From the NCBI RefSeq assembly GCF_003999195.1, contig NZ_RJVR01000274.1:1-51778 (forward strand): a stretch of 51,778 nucleotides of DNA. Reading direction: 5' to 3'. Positions within the stretch are counted from its first letter, which is position 1. Every line of letters begins with the position of its first letter. The notes below the pieces were generated by a model that was not told the DNA's origin, did no database searches, and worked only from the letters and a program-made list of their open reading frames with translations. This DNA comes from Streptomyces soli. Its GTDB lineage: Bacteria; Actinomycetota; Actinomycetes; Streptomycetales; Streptomycetaceae. Positions 35,922 through 43,763 of the stretch are shown here, in pieces. Position numbers and translations under genes: made by a program.

Positions 35922-36293
35922 ATGTCCGATGTCCAACCGGGATTCGTCGTTGCCGAGAGACTGGTCGGCGCCATCACGGTGGTCGAGCTGCACGGTGAGC
36001 TGGACATCGTCGCTAAGACCCGGATCACGGACCGCCTCGAATCCCTCGCCCGTGCCCCGCGTCCCGACCTGGTCCTCGACCTGCGCCAGGTCACCTTCAT
36101 CGACTGCTGCGGCCTGTCCATCCTCTGCCGGGTCCGCTCCCGCGCCGCACGGAGCGGCGGCCGGCTGCGCCTCGTCAGCTGCGCCCCCGCCTTCCGGCGG
36201 CTGCTGCGGCTGACCTCGCTGACCGGCGACTTCGAGCTCTTCGACGACCTCACGTCGGCGATCGCCCAGCAGCCGAACGACGCGATCGTCTGA
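35922..36293 (+). CDS. STAS-domain protein, anti-sigma antagonist-like, with Cys-Cys at the phospho-Ser site
   Basis: 123 residues from the ATG at 35922 (GGGGG 8 bases upstream); the in-frame GTG at 35910 has no ribosome site. Single STAS domain: GAITVVELHGELDIV, then DLVLDLRQVTFIDCCGLSIL and a C-terminal LFDDLTSAI. In SpoIIAA/BldG-type proteins the motif is D-S-S/T-G-L and the first Ser is phosphorylated by the anti-sigma kinase. Here it is Asp61-Cys62-Cys63-Gly-Leu, so it cannot be switched by Ser phosphorylation. It could be always active, or its two thiols could sense redox state or metal. It stands alone, with no kinase or sigma gene beside it. Confidence 0.9.
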   Translation: MSDVQPGFVVAERLVGAITVVELHGELDIVAKTRITDRLESLARAPRPDLVLDLRQVTFIDCCGLSILCRVRSRAARSGGRLRLVSCAPAFRRLLRLTSLTGDFELFDDLTSAIAQQPNDAIV

Positions 36294-36324
36294 CCCGCTG
36301 AGCTCGGCTGATCCGCAAACGACT

Positions 36325-36356
36325 CAGGGCGTTCTTCCCGAAAGAAGAACGCCCTG
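36325..36356. terminator. 13-bp hairpin between STAS gene and tRNA-Lys
   Basis: CAGGGCGTTCTTC (36325-36337), loop CCGAAA, GAAGAACGCCCTG (36344-36356). It lies 31 bases after the STAS stop and 24 bases beyond the 3' end of the convergent tRNA, so it can serve both. Confidence 0.9.
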
Positions 36357-36380
36357 GTCAACGGCTTTGTCCACCGTGAG

Positions 36381-36453
<73 letters not shown>

Positions 36454-36471
36454 TCGCTGACGTCGTACACC

Positions 36472-37032
36472 TTAGCATCCGGCCCCGGCTGGCGAAAAAT
36501 CTGTTTCCGCCTCGGCCCGGACGGCCCGGACGCACGCCCACAGCAGCACGTCGGGCCCCGGCAGCCAGGGGCGGCGGGTGTCGGGGGCGACGATCCAGCG
36601 GGAGCGTTCGGCGCCCTGGAGCGGGGGTATGGTCACCGCGTCCCCGGCGCCGTGGCACATCAGCGGCGGCACACGGGGGCCCCATTCCTCCCAGGTCAGC
36701 AGAGAGGGCAGCCGCTGGGCCGAGCCCGGGGCGACAAGCAGCAGCACCCGGCCGCGGTGGAGGGCGGCGGGGCCGGAGCCGGGGCCCGACGCCCAGAGCT
36801 GTTCGAGGACGCGGCGTCCGAAGAGCGCGGGCAGGTTCACGACGTCGAAGGCCGTCCCGCAGGGCAGCACGCTCGGCGCCGTGGGGCGTGCCGACCAGAG
36901 CGCCTGGACGCTGCGGGGGAAGGCGCTGGCGGAGGCCAGCCAGGCGGCGCCTTCGGGGGTGACGTACTCGGTGTGGTGCGGATCGGAGTCGGTTCTGTCA
37001 CCGGGCCATGTGTGCCACTGCCAATCACTCAT
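36472..37032 (-). CDS. Prim-pol-N-like hypothetical protein
   Basis: 186 residues from the ATG at 37032; no strong ribosome site, so the start is uncertain. It opens MSDWQWHTWPGD and contains TPEGAAWLASASAFPRSVQA and VLPCGTAFDVVNLPALFGRR, which resemble the N-terminal half of Streptomyces proteins annotated as bifunctional DNA primase/polymerase-like. The catalytic acidic motif of true archaeo-eukaryotic primases is not recognisable, and the length is well below that of an active prim-pol enzyme, so catalysis is doubtful. A later Trp/Pro-rich part (TWEEWGPRVPPLMCHGAGDA) has no known fold to me. It lies between tRNA-Lys and the RAD-repeat gene, on the same strand as the latter. Confidence 0.5.
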   Translation of the reverse strand: MSDWQWHTWPGDRTDSDPHHTEYVTPEGAAWLASASAFPRSVQALWSARPTAPSVLPCGTAFDVVNLPALFGRRVLEQLWASGPGSGPAALHRGRVLLLVAPGSAQRLPSLLTWEEWGPRVPPLMCHGAGDAVTIPPLQGAERSRWIVAPDTRRPWLPGPDVLLWACVRAVRAEAETDFSPAGAGC

Positions 37033-37202
37033 GACATATACGACTACCGGGTGTGAGGGAGTCGTCACTGTGAATCGGACGAATACGGTACACGGCGGTC
37101 GAGAGGCGGGTATCTTGACCCGAACGCATATGCCAGAGGTGGGTTTCCGGTGGCTTGCACGCCGGGGAGCAGCTTTACGCCTTGGCTTTCAGGCCCGGAC
37201 CC

Positions 37203-37691
37203 CTACGACTGGGACGGGCCGCCGTCGCGCAGCAGGCTCTGGCCGAACTCCACCATCTTTCGGGCGTAGTCCTCGGTCCACCCGGCCCGCTCGCCGATCA
37301 TCGCCGGGGTCAGCCGGTCGAACCGCTTGGGGTCCGCGAGCTGCGCCGCCGCTATGGCCTGGTACTCGCTCGCCCGGTCCGCCGCCGCGCGGAAGGCCAG
37401 CGCCAGCTCCGTCGACCGGGCCAGCAGCTGCCGGGGGTCGTCCATCGACTCCAGGTTGAAGAAGTGCTCCTCGTCCTCGACGGTCGCGGCAGGCTCGAAG
37501 AGCAGCTGCGCCGGTTTCATCCTGCGGTCGGCACGGTCGGCACGGTCGGCACGGTCGGCACGGTCGGCACGGTCGGCACGGTCGGCACGGTCGGCACGGT
37601 CGGCACGGTCGGCACGGTCGGCACGGTCGGCGCGGTCGGCGCGGTCGGCGCGGTCGCCGGTGGCGCCTTGAGCCGTGTGCGGCTCGGACAT
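37203..37691 (-). CDS. Hypothetical protein with 14 Arg-Ala-Asp repeats
   Basis: 162 residues from the ATG at 37691 (GGAGGT 8 bases before). Residues about 14-56 are an uninterrupted (Arg-Ala-Asp)14 tract, which would make a highly charged, evenly alternating acid/base helix. The remaining part (LLFEPAATVEDEEHFFNLES, STELALAFRAAADRASEYQA, GERAGWTEDYARKMVEFGQS) is helical and soluble, of a family I cannot name. No signal peptide. The coding repeat is 9 bases long, so copy-number changes stay in frame and would vary the tract length between strains. It is divergent from the nuclease-X-helicase operon across 109 bases, and the two could share control. Confidence 0.75.
   Translation of the reverse strand: MSEPHTAQGATGDRADRADRADRADRADRADRADRADRADRADRADRADRADRADRRMKPAQLLFEPAATVEDEEHFFNLESMDDPRQLLARSTELALAFRAAADRASEYQAIAAAQLADPKRFDRLTPAMIGERAGWTEDYARKMVEFGQSLLRDGGPSQS
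37527..37652 (-). repeat. 9-bp tandem repeat, 14 units
   Basis: Eleven GTCGGCACG units followed by three GTCGGCGCG units (plus-strand reading), continuous and without interruption. Encodes Arg-Ala-Asp repeats on the minus strand. Perfect short tandem DNA of this length is prone to slipped-strand copy change. Confidence 0.97.
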
Positions 37692-37800
37692 GTACGTACC
37701 TCCAGGTTCGTCAGCGCCTTCCATTGTCCAGCCCCGCGCAAGTAGGCGGAAAGCACTGCTCGGACAGGCAATGTCACCGCGGGATGCAAGACTCTCCCGG

Positions 37801-38883
37801 GTGAGCAATACGCGGGATCTTCGGGAGCGGCTGGCCGGGCTACGGGGCCCGGCGGTGCCGCCGCGCGCGATGGACGCGCGGGCCCTGGCAGCCCTGGCGG
37901 CGAACCCCGGCTGCCGGCGGCGCGCGCTGCTGGACGCGGCGGGCGTCGACAAGGGCGCGGTGGCACAGGCGCTGGGCAATCCGGCGCCGTTCGGGCAGTC
38001 GCAGTTCGCCTTCGCGCGCGGGCACGCCTTCGAGGCACGGGTGAAGGCGGACGGCTACGCCGAGCTGCTGCGCCTGCTGCATGCCGAAGGCGGCGACGTG
38101 GCGCTGCCCGAGCTGACGGCGCCCGGCCCTGAGGGCCGCGTGGCCCGCACCACGATGGCGCTGGAGGAAGCGACCGCGACAGACCGTTGGGCGCTGCTGG
38201 ACCACCCCCTCCTGAAGCTGGAGGTGGCGGGCTCGCCGGCGTACCTGGAGCCGGACGCGGTCGCCGTGCGGCCGGACGGCACATGGACGGTCGTCGAGAT
38301 CAAGTCCTTCCCGATACTGGACGGTTCGGCCGACTCGGTGAAGGTCGGCGCGGCCGCGCGGCAGGCCGCCGTGTACGTGCTGGCGCTGGAAGGGCTCGGG
38401 GTCGGCGGTGCGCGGCCCTCCCACGACGTGCTGCTCGTCTGTCCGAAGGACTTCTCTAACCTGCCGACCGCCCAGCTCGTCGACGTACGCAAGCAACTGT
38501 CCGTGACCCGGCGGCAGTTGTCCCGGCTGACCCGGATCGAGGAGATCGCCGCCGCGCTTCCCGAGGGCACGACCTTCGACCCGGGGGCCGGCCAGGACAC
38601 GCTGTACGAGGCCGTGAACGCAGTTCCGGCGGCGTACGCCCCGGAGTGCCTGGCCGCGTGCGAACTGGCCTTCCACTGCCGGGACCGGGCTCGCGCCTGC
38701 GGCTCCGTGGAGATGCTGGGCCGAGGCGTGCGGGGCGAACTGGGCTCCCTCACCACGGTCGAGCAGGTGCTGGCGGCCGCCCTCGGCACGGACGGTGACC
38801 CGGCCGACCCGGCGGTGGAGGCGCTGCGCCGGGCAGCGGCGCTCCGTGCCGAGGCCATCGAGGGGGCCCTGGAATGTCGCTGA
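37801..38883 (+). CDS. Cas4/RecB-type PD-(D/E)XK nuclease with Cys cluster
   Basis: 360 residues from the GTG at 37801; the ribosome site is weak. A complete set of RecB/Cas4-like motifs is visible: GHAFE (Gly74-His75, Glu78), Asp152 in LEPDAVAV, Glu166-Ile-Lys168 in WTVVEIKSF, and Gln188-xxx-Tyr192 (RQAAVYVL). Near the C-terminus Cys283, Cys287, Cys293 and Cys300 (ECLAACELAFHCRDRARAC), with Cys38 upstream, look like the iron-sulfur ligands of Cas4, AddB and Dna2 nucleases. It is therefore probably an Fe-S DNA exonuclease or nickase. It overlaps the next gene by 10 bases and is the first member of an operon with an unknown protein and an SF1 helicase, a Dna2-like split into separate chains. 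Confidence 0.8.
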   Translation: MSNTRDLRERLAGLRGPAVPPRAMDARALAALAANPGCRRRALLDAAGVDKGAVAQALGNPAPFGQSQFAFARGHAFEARVKADGYAELLRLLHAEGGDVALPELTAPGPEGRVARTTMALEEATATDRWALLDHPLLKLEVAGSPAYLEPDAVAVRPDGTWTVVEIKSFPILDGSADSVKVGAAARQAAVYVLALEGLGVGGARPSHDVLLVCPKDFSNLPTAQLVDVRKQLSVTRRQLSRLTRIEEIAAALPEGTTFDPGAGQDTLYEAVNAVPAAYAPECLAACELAFHCRDRARACGSVEMLGRGVRGELGSLTTVEQVLAAALGTDGDPADPAVEALRRAAALRAEAIEGALECR

Positions 38884-40505
38884 TCACCACACTGGCCCGG
38901 GCCGAGGCCGTGGCGACGGGACGGGCCACGCCGCTGGCCACGGTCCGGCACCGCTACCTCTCCGAACGGCCGCTCGTCCTCGTCCCGCTGACCACGGCCG
39001 GCGAGGTCGGCGCACCGCTGGGGGCCCTGGTCGGCACCGTACGGGAGGAGCCCCGGCTGCTGGTGGTGCCGCAGCCACGCGACCGCGACCTGCGCTTCGC
39101 CTTCCTGTCGGAGCTGGCGCAGGTGGTGCTCCCGTACGTCGAGGGATACGCCGACGAGGTCGAGGTCGAGCCGGCGACCCGCAACCGTGTGGGGGCACCT
39201 CCCAGCCGCCAGGCTGGGGGAGAGTCCGAGGTCTGTGCCGACGCCCCGCAGCTGATCGTGCCGAATTCGGCGGCCGCCGATTACGTCCGGCTGCTCGGCC
39301 GCTCCACCCGCTTCCGCCGCACCGCCGAGGAGGACCCCGAGACGCCCTTCCCGGTGCCGGCCCGGGTGCCCCTGCTCGGGCGGTGGCTGACGCATTACGG
39401 CGAGCGGGCCCGTACTCCCGGCTCGTCGCTGCTGCTGGCGATGACCGAGCTGCTCACCCGGCACTGGGCGACCGGCCAGAGCGATCTGGAGGACCAGCAC
39501 CTGGGCGCCCTGCTGGCCTGGATCGACCTCCCCCTGTCTTCGCCGGTGGGGGTCCCCCCGGCGAAGCCAGGGGGAGGACCCCCACCTCCGGGCCTGAGCG
39601 GGGCGGCCGCCGCCCGCCGCGCCGAGTCCGGGCGCGGTGCGGACGGCCTGCTGTTCTTCCCGCCCGCCGGGCCCGCCACGGACCCGGTGTTCGACAACAC
39701 GGTGCTGGCCCCGGCGATGAAGCGTTACGACGCCGGGCTGACCGGCGCCGAGCAGCGGATACGGGATCTGGTCGCTTCCCAGCTGCGCCCGACCTGGGAC
39801 GCCGTATGGCACGGCCTCGACCTGCTGCGGGCGCTCGGCGAGGGGGGCCGGGTCGAGGAGCGCTGGAAGCGGGACCGCTGGTCGTACACCGGCCACCGGG
39901 ACCGGGTCCGGGCCGGGGAGCCGCCGCAGCCGCGCCGGGACAACGCCGTGGCGGCGGCGCAGAAGCTGGCCGGGCGCGAGACGGCGCAGGCGCGCCTCGC
40001 CGCGGCGGAGGCGCTGGACGACCCGCTGGTGATGGCGGGGCGGCGGCTGGCCGGCGAGGCCTTCGCGGGCGAGGTCGCGGAGGTGGAGATGGCGTACAGC
40101 GAGGGGAAGATCCCCAAGCCGCGCCCGCTGGTGACCGTCCTGACCGGAGACCGCCCGCATCTCGACCCCGACGGCAAGGTGTTCCGCGCGCTGCCGGAAG
40201 GCAAGACGCAGCAGGGGCAGTTCGTGGAGTGGGCCGGGCCCGGCGCGGCTGTCGTACGGCTGGTCAACGGCATGGGGCGCGGCAGGGAGCCCGAGCCCGC
40301 GTCGGTCCCGGAGAAGGGCGACCGGGTCTGCTGGACTCTCTTCGAGCACTCCCCGCGTGGCGGGGCGGAGCTGCCGGACCCGGAGGACACGCCGTGGACG
40401 CACGGCGGCCCGCCGCAGGCTCCCGGCGAGGCAAGTCTGGACACCGTGAACGCCATGAACAGCCTGGACAGCCCCGATCCCGTGACCGCGGAGGATTACC
40501 TGTGA
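38874..40505 (+). CDS. Hypothetical protein of the nuclease-helicase operon
   Basis: 543 residues from the ATG at 38874 (GAGGGGG upstream); overlaps the nuclease gene by 10 bases and the helicase gene by 4 (GTGA). I do not recognise the family. It is soluble, rich in Leu/Arg/Pro. Possible landmarks are a mixed alpha/beta N-half (ERPLVLVPLTTAGEVGAPLG, LRFAFLSELAQVVLPYVEGY), a helical middle (AEQRIRDLVASQLRPTWDAV), and a small beta part near 415-480 (LVTVLTGDRPHLDPDGKVFR, DRVCWTLFEHSPRGG). Two stretches, about residues 106-118 and 222-239, are not ordinary protein sequence but translated copies of the dispersed GC-rich repeat, inserted in frame. Its job is probably to link or load the nuclease and helicase; this is inferred only from coupling. 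Confidence 0.7.
   Translation: MSLITTLARAEAVATGRATPLATVRHRYLSERPLVLVPLTTAGEVGAPLGALVGTVREEPRLLVVPQPRDRDLRFAFLSELAQVVLPYVEGYADEVEVEPATRNRVGAPPSRQAGGESEVCADAPQLIVPNSAAADYVRLLGRSTRFRRTAEEDPETPFPVPARVPLLGRWLTHYGERARTPGSSLLLAMTELLTRHWATGQSDLEDQHLGALLAWIDLPLSSPVGVPPAKPGGGPPPPGLSGAAAARRAESGRGADGLLFFPPAGPATDPVFDNTVLAPAMKRYDAGLTGAEQRIRDLVASQLRPTWDAVWHGLDLLRALGEGGRVEERWKRDRWSYTGHRDRVRAGEPPQPRRDNAVAAAQKLAGRETAQARLAAAEALDDPLVMAGRRLAGEAFAGEVAEVEMAYSEGKIPKPRPLVTVLTGDRPHLDPDGKVFRALPEGKTQQGQFVEWAGPGAAVVRLVNGMGRGREPEPASVPEKGDRVCWTLFEHSPRGGAELPDPEDTPWTHGGPPQAPGEASLDTVNAMNSLDSPDPVTAEDYL
39191..39229 (+). repeat. In-frame copy of dispersed GC-rich repeat (first insert)
   Basis: GTGGGGGCACCTCCCAGCCG and the following CCAGGCTGGGGGAG match the intergenic repeat near 46230-46252 over about 22 bases. 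Encodes VGAPPSRQAGGES. It can fold as a hairpin (CCCAGCC/GGCTGGG). Confidence 0.75.
39536..39592 (+). repeat. In-frame copy of dispersed GC-rich repeat (second insert)
   Basis: Contains GGTGGGGGTCCCCCCGGC, identical to a stretch of copy A near 4254-4272, and ends with the CCCCCACC module. Encodes SPVGVPPAKPGGGPPPPG. Inverted halves TTCGCCGG/CCGGCGAA let it form a stem. Confidence 0.7.
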
Positions 40506-41821
40506 CGACCGCCGCCGGCGAGGCCGCCGCCGCAGCCACCGAGCGCATCCTCCACGACACGCTGTACGGCACGGCGCGCGGCGTCGTCGTGGACTCGCCG
40601 CCCGGCGCCGGCAAGTCGACCCTCGTGGTGCGCGCGGCCCGCGAACTGGTCGCGGCCGGCGAGTCGCTGATGGTGGTCGCCCAGACCAACGCCCAGGTCG
40701 ACGACCTCGCCGACCGGCTCGCCACCGCCGACCCCGAGCTGCCGATCGGGCGGCTGCACGGCAGCGACTCGCTCCCGGACCCGGTGCTGGACGGCCATCC
40801 GTCGGTCATGAAGTCCACCAAGGCCGGGGACCTGGCCCAGCAGAAGGTGGTGGTCGCGACCGCCGCGAAGTGGGCCTTCGTGAAGGACGTCGAGCCGTGG
40901 CGGCACGCCATCGTCGACGAGGCGTACCAGATGCGCTCGGACGCGTTGCTGCAGGTCGCCGGGCTGTTCGAGCGCGCGCTGTTCGTCGGCGACCCCGGCC
41001 AGCTCGACCCGTTCAGCGTCGTGGGTGCCGACCAGTGGGCGGGGCTCAGCTACGACCCGTCTGCCAGCGCGGTCGTGACCCTGCTCGCCCACAACCCCGG
41101 CCTTCCGCAGCACCGGCTGCCCGTCTCCTGGCGGCTCCCCGCCTCGGCGGCTCCGCTGGTCTCCGACGCCTTCTATCCGTACACGCCCTTTCGCAGCGGC
41201 ACCGGGCCCGAGGACCGCCGCCTGTATTTCGGCGTCCCGTCGGACGGTTCTGGCCCCGACCGGGTCCTGGACGAGGCCGCCGCCTCCGGCTGGGGGCTGC
41301 TGGAGCTTCCGGCCCGCCACACCCCGCGTACGGACCCGGAGGCGGTACGGGCCGTCGCCCTCGTCGTACGCCGCCTCCTCGACCGGGGCGGCGTCGCTGT
41401 CTCCGAGCGCGGTACGTCGCCGCTCACCGCCGACCGCGTTGCCGTCGGCACCGCCCACCGCGACCAGGCGGCGGCGGTGCGGGCGGCTCTGGCCGAGGTG
41501 GGGGTGAGCGGGGTCGCGGTGGACACCGCGAACCGGCTCCAGGGGCGGGAGTTCGACGTCACCGTCGTCCTGCACCCGCTGTCCGGGCGGCCCGATGCGA
41601 CGGCCTTCCACCTGGAGACCGGCCGCCTGTGCGTCCTGGCCTCGCGGCACCGGCATGCCTGCATCGTGGTGTGCCGGGCGGGGGTGGCCGAGCTGCTGGA
41701 CGAGCATCCGTCGACCGAGCCTGTGCAGCTCGGGGTGACGGTGAAGTTCCCGGACGGCTGGGAGGCGAACCACGCGGTGCTGGCGCATCTGGCCGAGCAC
41801 GCGGTGCGCTGGCGACCCTAG
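40502..41821 (+). CDS. Superfamily 1 (UPF1/Dna2-like) helicase
   Basis: 439 residues from the GTG at 40502, overlapping the previous stop (GTGA). SF1B-type motifs in order: Walker A Gly35-Ala-Gly-Lys-Ser-Thr (PPGAGKST), motif Ia VVAQTNAQVDDLADRL, motif II Asp139-Glu-Ala-Tyr (IVDEAYQM), motif III FVGDPGQLDPF (Gln168), motif IV-type VSWRLPASAAPLVSDAFY, motif V ANRLQGREFDVTVV and motif VI-type RLCVLASRHRHAC. The 1B and 2B inserts are small, so the protein is a minimal motor. UPF1/Dna2-like helicases unwind DNA or RNA 5' to 3'. With the Fe-S nuclease it forms a Dna2-like pair on separate chains. Confidence 0.85.
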   Translation: MTTAAGEAAAAATERILHDTLYGTARGVVVDSPPGAGKSTLVVRAARELVAAGESLMVVAQTNAQVDDLADRLATADPELPIGRLHGSDSLPDPVLDGHPSVMKSTKAGDLAQQKVVVATAAKWAFVKDVEPWRHAIVDEAYQMRSDALLQVAGLFERALFVGDPGQLDPFSVVGADQWAGLSYDPSASAVVTLLAHNPGLPQHRLPVSWRLPASAAPLVSDAFYPYTPFRSGTGPEDRRLYFGVPSDGSGPDRVLDEAAASGWGLLELPARHTPRTDPEAVRAVALVVRRLLDRGGVAVSERGTSPLTADRVAVGTAHRDQAAAVRAALAEVGVSGVAVDTANRLQGREFDVTVVLHPLSGRPDATAFHLETGRLCVLASRHRHACIVVCRAGVAELLDEHPSTEPVQLGVTVKFPDGWEANHAVLAHLAEHAVRWRP

Positions 41822-41852
41822 GCCAAGGCTTTACGCCTTTCGGTCGGACGTT

Positions 41853-42731
41853 TCAGGCCCTGTGCCTCAGGATCTGCACGTCGGCCGGGTCCGCAGGGGC
41901 GATGTCGCGCGAGCTGGCGACCACCACGGACGGGGAGCCGGAGCGTGCGGAACGGCGGCTCCGCAGCGCGTCGTGGGCGAGGTCGACGCGCCGGAGCGCC
42001 GGCCGGGTGAGGGTGTAACCGATGCCCATGACGAGGGCGCCGGCCACTGCGTCCAGCAGGTAGTGGTTGGCGGTGCCCATGACGACGAGGGTGGTGCCCA
42101 CGGGGTATAGGACGCCGAGCGCCCGCACCAGCGGCGTACGCCCGTAACGCCAGAGAATGATGCCGCACCACAGGGACCAGCCCACATGGAGGCTGGGCAT
42201 GGCCGCGTACTGGTTGGTGAGACCGCCGAGCCCGCGCGGGGCGCTCCCGTCGTCGCCCCACCAGCCGTACGAGCCGTACTGGGCCATGGTGTCGATGAAG
42301 CCGTCCGCGGAGGAGAGCAGCCGCGGCGGGGCGGTGGGCATGAGGGTGAAGCCGATGAGCCCGATGAGGGTGGCGATCACGAGCCAGGTGCGGGCGAACC
42401 GGTAGGCCGTCGGGCGGCGCCGCCAGAGCCAGATCAGCACGATCGGGGTGACCAGATAGTGCAGGGAGGCGTACCAGAAGTCGGCCGGGAGGCCGAGCGC
42501 CCGGTACTGGGTGAAGAGGGTGTTGAGCCACCGCTCGGGGTCGACGTCGAGGGCCTCCTCGAGATGCAGGATGTCGATGCCGTGGGCGAGGGCGTCGTCC
42601 ACGTCGCCGCGTACGAGCAGGCGGCCCGTGCTGTAGAGACCGTAGACCACCGCGATGAGCGGTAGCTCGGTCCACCAGCGGAGCTGGCCCCGGTACGCCG
42701 AGGCGCGAGGCGCGGTGGCGGTGATCGTCAT
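41853..42731 (-). CDS. PAP2/AUR1-like membrane phosphatase or transferase
   Basis: 292 residues, six predicted membrane helices (first about 22-40, last about 235-250). The PAP2-type active-site parts are PSLHVGWSLW (His) and ANHYLLDAVAG (His, Asp), the combination seen in the inositol-phosphorylceramide-synthase/AUR1-like branch of PAP2 proteins. Such enzymes act on lipid phosphates, either hydrolysing them or moving a phospho-head group. The long loop before the first His (GYGSYGWWGDDG-type, Gly/Trp-rich) is typical of actinobacterial members. It is divergent from a TetR gene; a perfect operator lies 54 bases upstream of its start, so it is very probably repressed by that TetR. Confidence 0.85.
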   Translation of the reverse strand: MTITATAPRASAYRGQLRWWTELPLIAVVYGLYSTGRLLVRGDVDDALAHGIDILHLEEALDVDPERWLNTLFTQYRALGLPADFWYASLHYLVTPIVLIWLWRRRPTAYRFARTWLVIATLIGLIGFTLMPTAPPRLLSSADGFIDTMAQYGSYGWWGDDGSAPRGLGGLTNQYAAMPSLHVGWSLWCGIILWRYGRTPLVRALGVLYPVGTTLVVMGTANHYLLDAVAGALVMGIGYTLTRPALRRVDLAHDALRSRRSARSGSPSVVVASSRDIAPADPADVQILRHRA

Positions 42732-42784
42732 GCGACCGTTTTCCCCGTTCTTCCTGAGTGGAAGGTGATCGACGGTGTCATAGG

Positions 42785-42809
42785 CTCTACCGTACGCCGT
42801 ACGGTAGAG
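42785..42809. promoter_or_regulatory. TetR-type operator, 12+1+12 perfect palindrome
   Basis: CTCTACCGTACG, a single C, then CGTACGGTAGAG. The arms match perfectly. It is 54 bases upstream of the PAP2 start and 215 bases before the TetR start, in the divergent region. The ACGGTAGAG-type half-site is common for TetR repressors of Streptomyces. Confidence 0.8.
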
Positions 42810-43023
42810 GACCGCTCAACCGCCCCGGTTATTCCTGGCAACCCACCGTTGGTGCCAAGTTCAACAAGCTGTGGGCTTGGGCATGTGAGCAGGAGGACGC
42901 CCGGGGCATTGCCCGGGTTGCTCCCGGAAGCGAGAGAATCGAGGGAGGAACGCCCCGCCAGAACAGCGTCCCCGGCCCCACTGTCCAACCGCCACACGTC
43001 CCCGTATCGACCGGACACCCCCC

Positions 43024-43716
43024 ATGACTGTCACCGAACCGGCCCGCTCGCCGCGGCGACGCCGCGTCCCCCGCAACACGCTCAACCCCGACCGCATCCT
43101 CGACGCAGCCGTCGCCCTGCTGGACCGCGACGGCCCCGAGGCCTTCACCATGCGCGCCCTCGCCAACGAGCTGGGCGTCGGCACCATGGCGGTCTACTCG
43201 CACTTCCGCAACAAGGACGAGATCAACGACGCGGTGAACGAACGCCTGCTCAGCGAGATCGAATTGCCGGCCCCCGCCGGCAGCACCCCCCGCGAGCAGA
43301 TCACCGAGCTGTGCCGAAGCGTCTACCGACTTTTCAGCGAGCACCCCGCCGCTCTGCCGCTGCTCACCAGCCGCCCCATGCGGGTCGACGAAGCCATAGC
43401 CGTGATCGACCGCCAACTCGGGCTGCTGCTGGCCGCTGGCCTCAGCCCGGCGGACGCCGCCCGCGCGCAGACCGCGATCATGCACTACACGGTCGGTGCG
43501 GCGCTGTGGGCGGTCCGCCGCCGGCAGGCGGAAAGCGGTGAGTGCGAGGGACATGGCGTGCGCGAGAAGTTCCGCGAGCGGCTCTCCGACCTGCCGCCGG
43601 ACCGCTATCCGTCGCTCAGGGGCCTCGTGCCGGAGCTGCTCGCGGCTCAGGACACCGGCATCGCGCAGTTCGAGCACGGGCTCAACGGCCTCTTGAGCGG
43701 CCTGCTGCCCCCGTAA
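43024..43716 (+). CDS. TetR-family repressor
   Basis: 230 residues from the ATG at 43024. N-terminal HTH (about 20-70: [40 protein letters not shown]) preceded by a basic arm [10 protein letters not shown] that can enter the minor groove. The C-terminal part ([35 protein letters not shown]) is of the tetracycline-repressor C-terminal type (TetR_C). It probably represses itself and the divergent PAP2 gene through the palindrome at 42785-42809. The ligand is unknown; a membrane-active or lipid-like compound would fit the target. Confidence 0.9.
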   Translation: MTVTEPARSPRRRRVPRNTLNPDRILDAAVALLDRDGPEAFTMRALANELGVGTMAVYSHFRNKDEINDAVNERLLSEIELPAPAGSTPREQITELCRSVYRLFSEHPAALPLLTSRPMRVDEAIAVIDRQLGLLLAAGLSPADAARAQTAIMHYTVGAALWAVRRRQAESGECEGHGVREKFRERLSDLPPDRYPSLRGLVPELLAAQDTGIAQFEHGLNGLLSGLLPP

Positions 43717-43763
43717 GGGATGATGGAGGGCCCCCGTCCCGGAATCCCGGAAGGCCCCCCCGC

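Noticed and set aside
36472..37032. Active DNA primase/polymerase, hence part of a mobile replication module with the helicase
   Set aside because: The catalytic acidic motif is not visible, the protein is short, and it is transcribed away from the helicase operon; only weak similarity to the family's N-terminus remains.
37527..37652. Tandem array considered as CRISPR
   Set aside because: Units are 9 bases with no spacers and lie inside a coding frame; no cas genes. The lone Cas4-like nuclease belongs with a helicase.
38055..40403. 782-codon minus-strand frame opposite the nuclease operon
   Set aside because: Antisense of two genes whose own frames have motifs and coupling overlaps; no start context.
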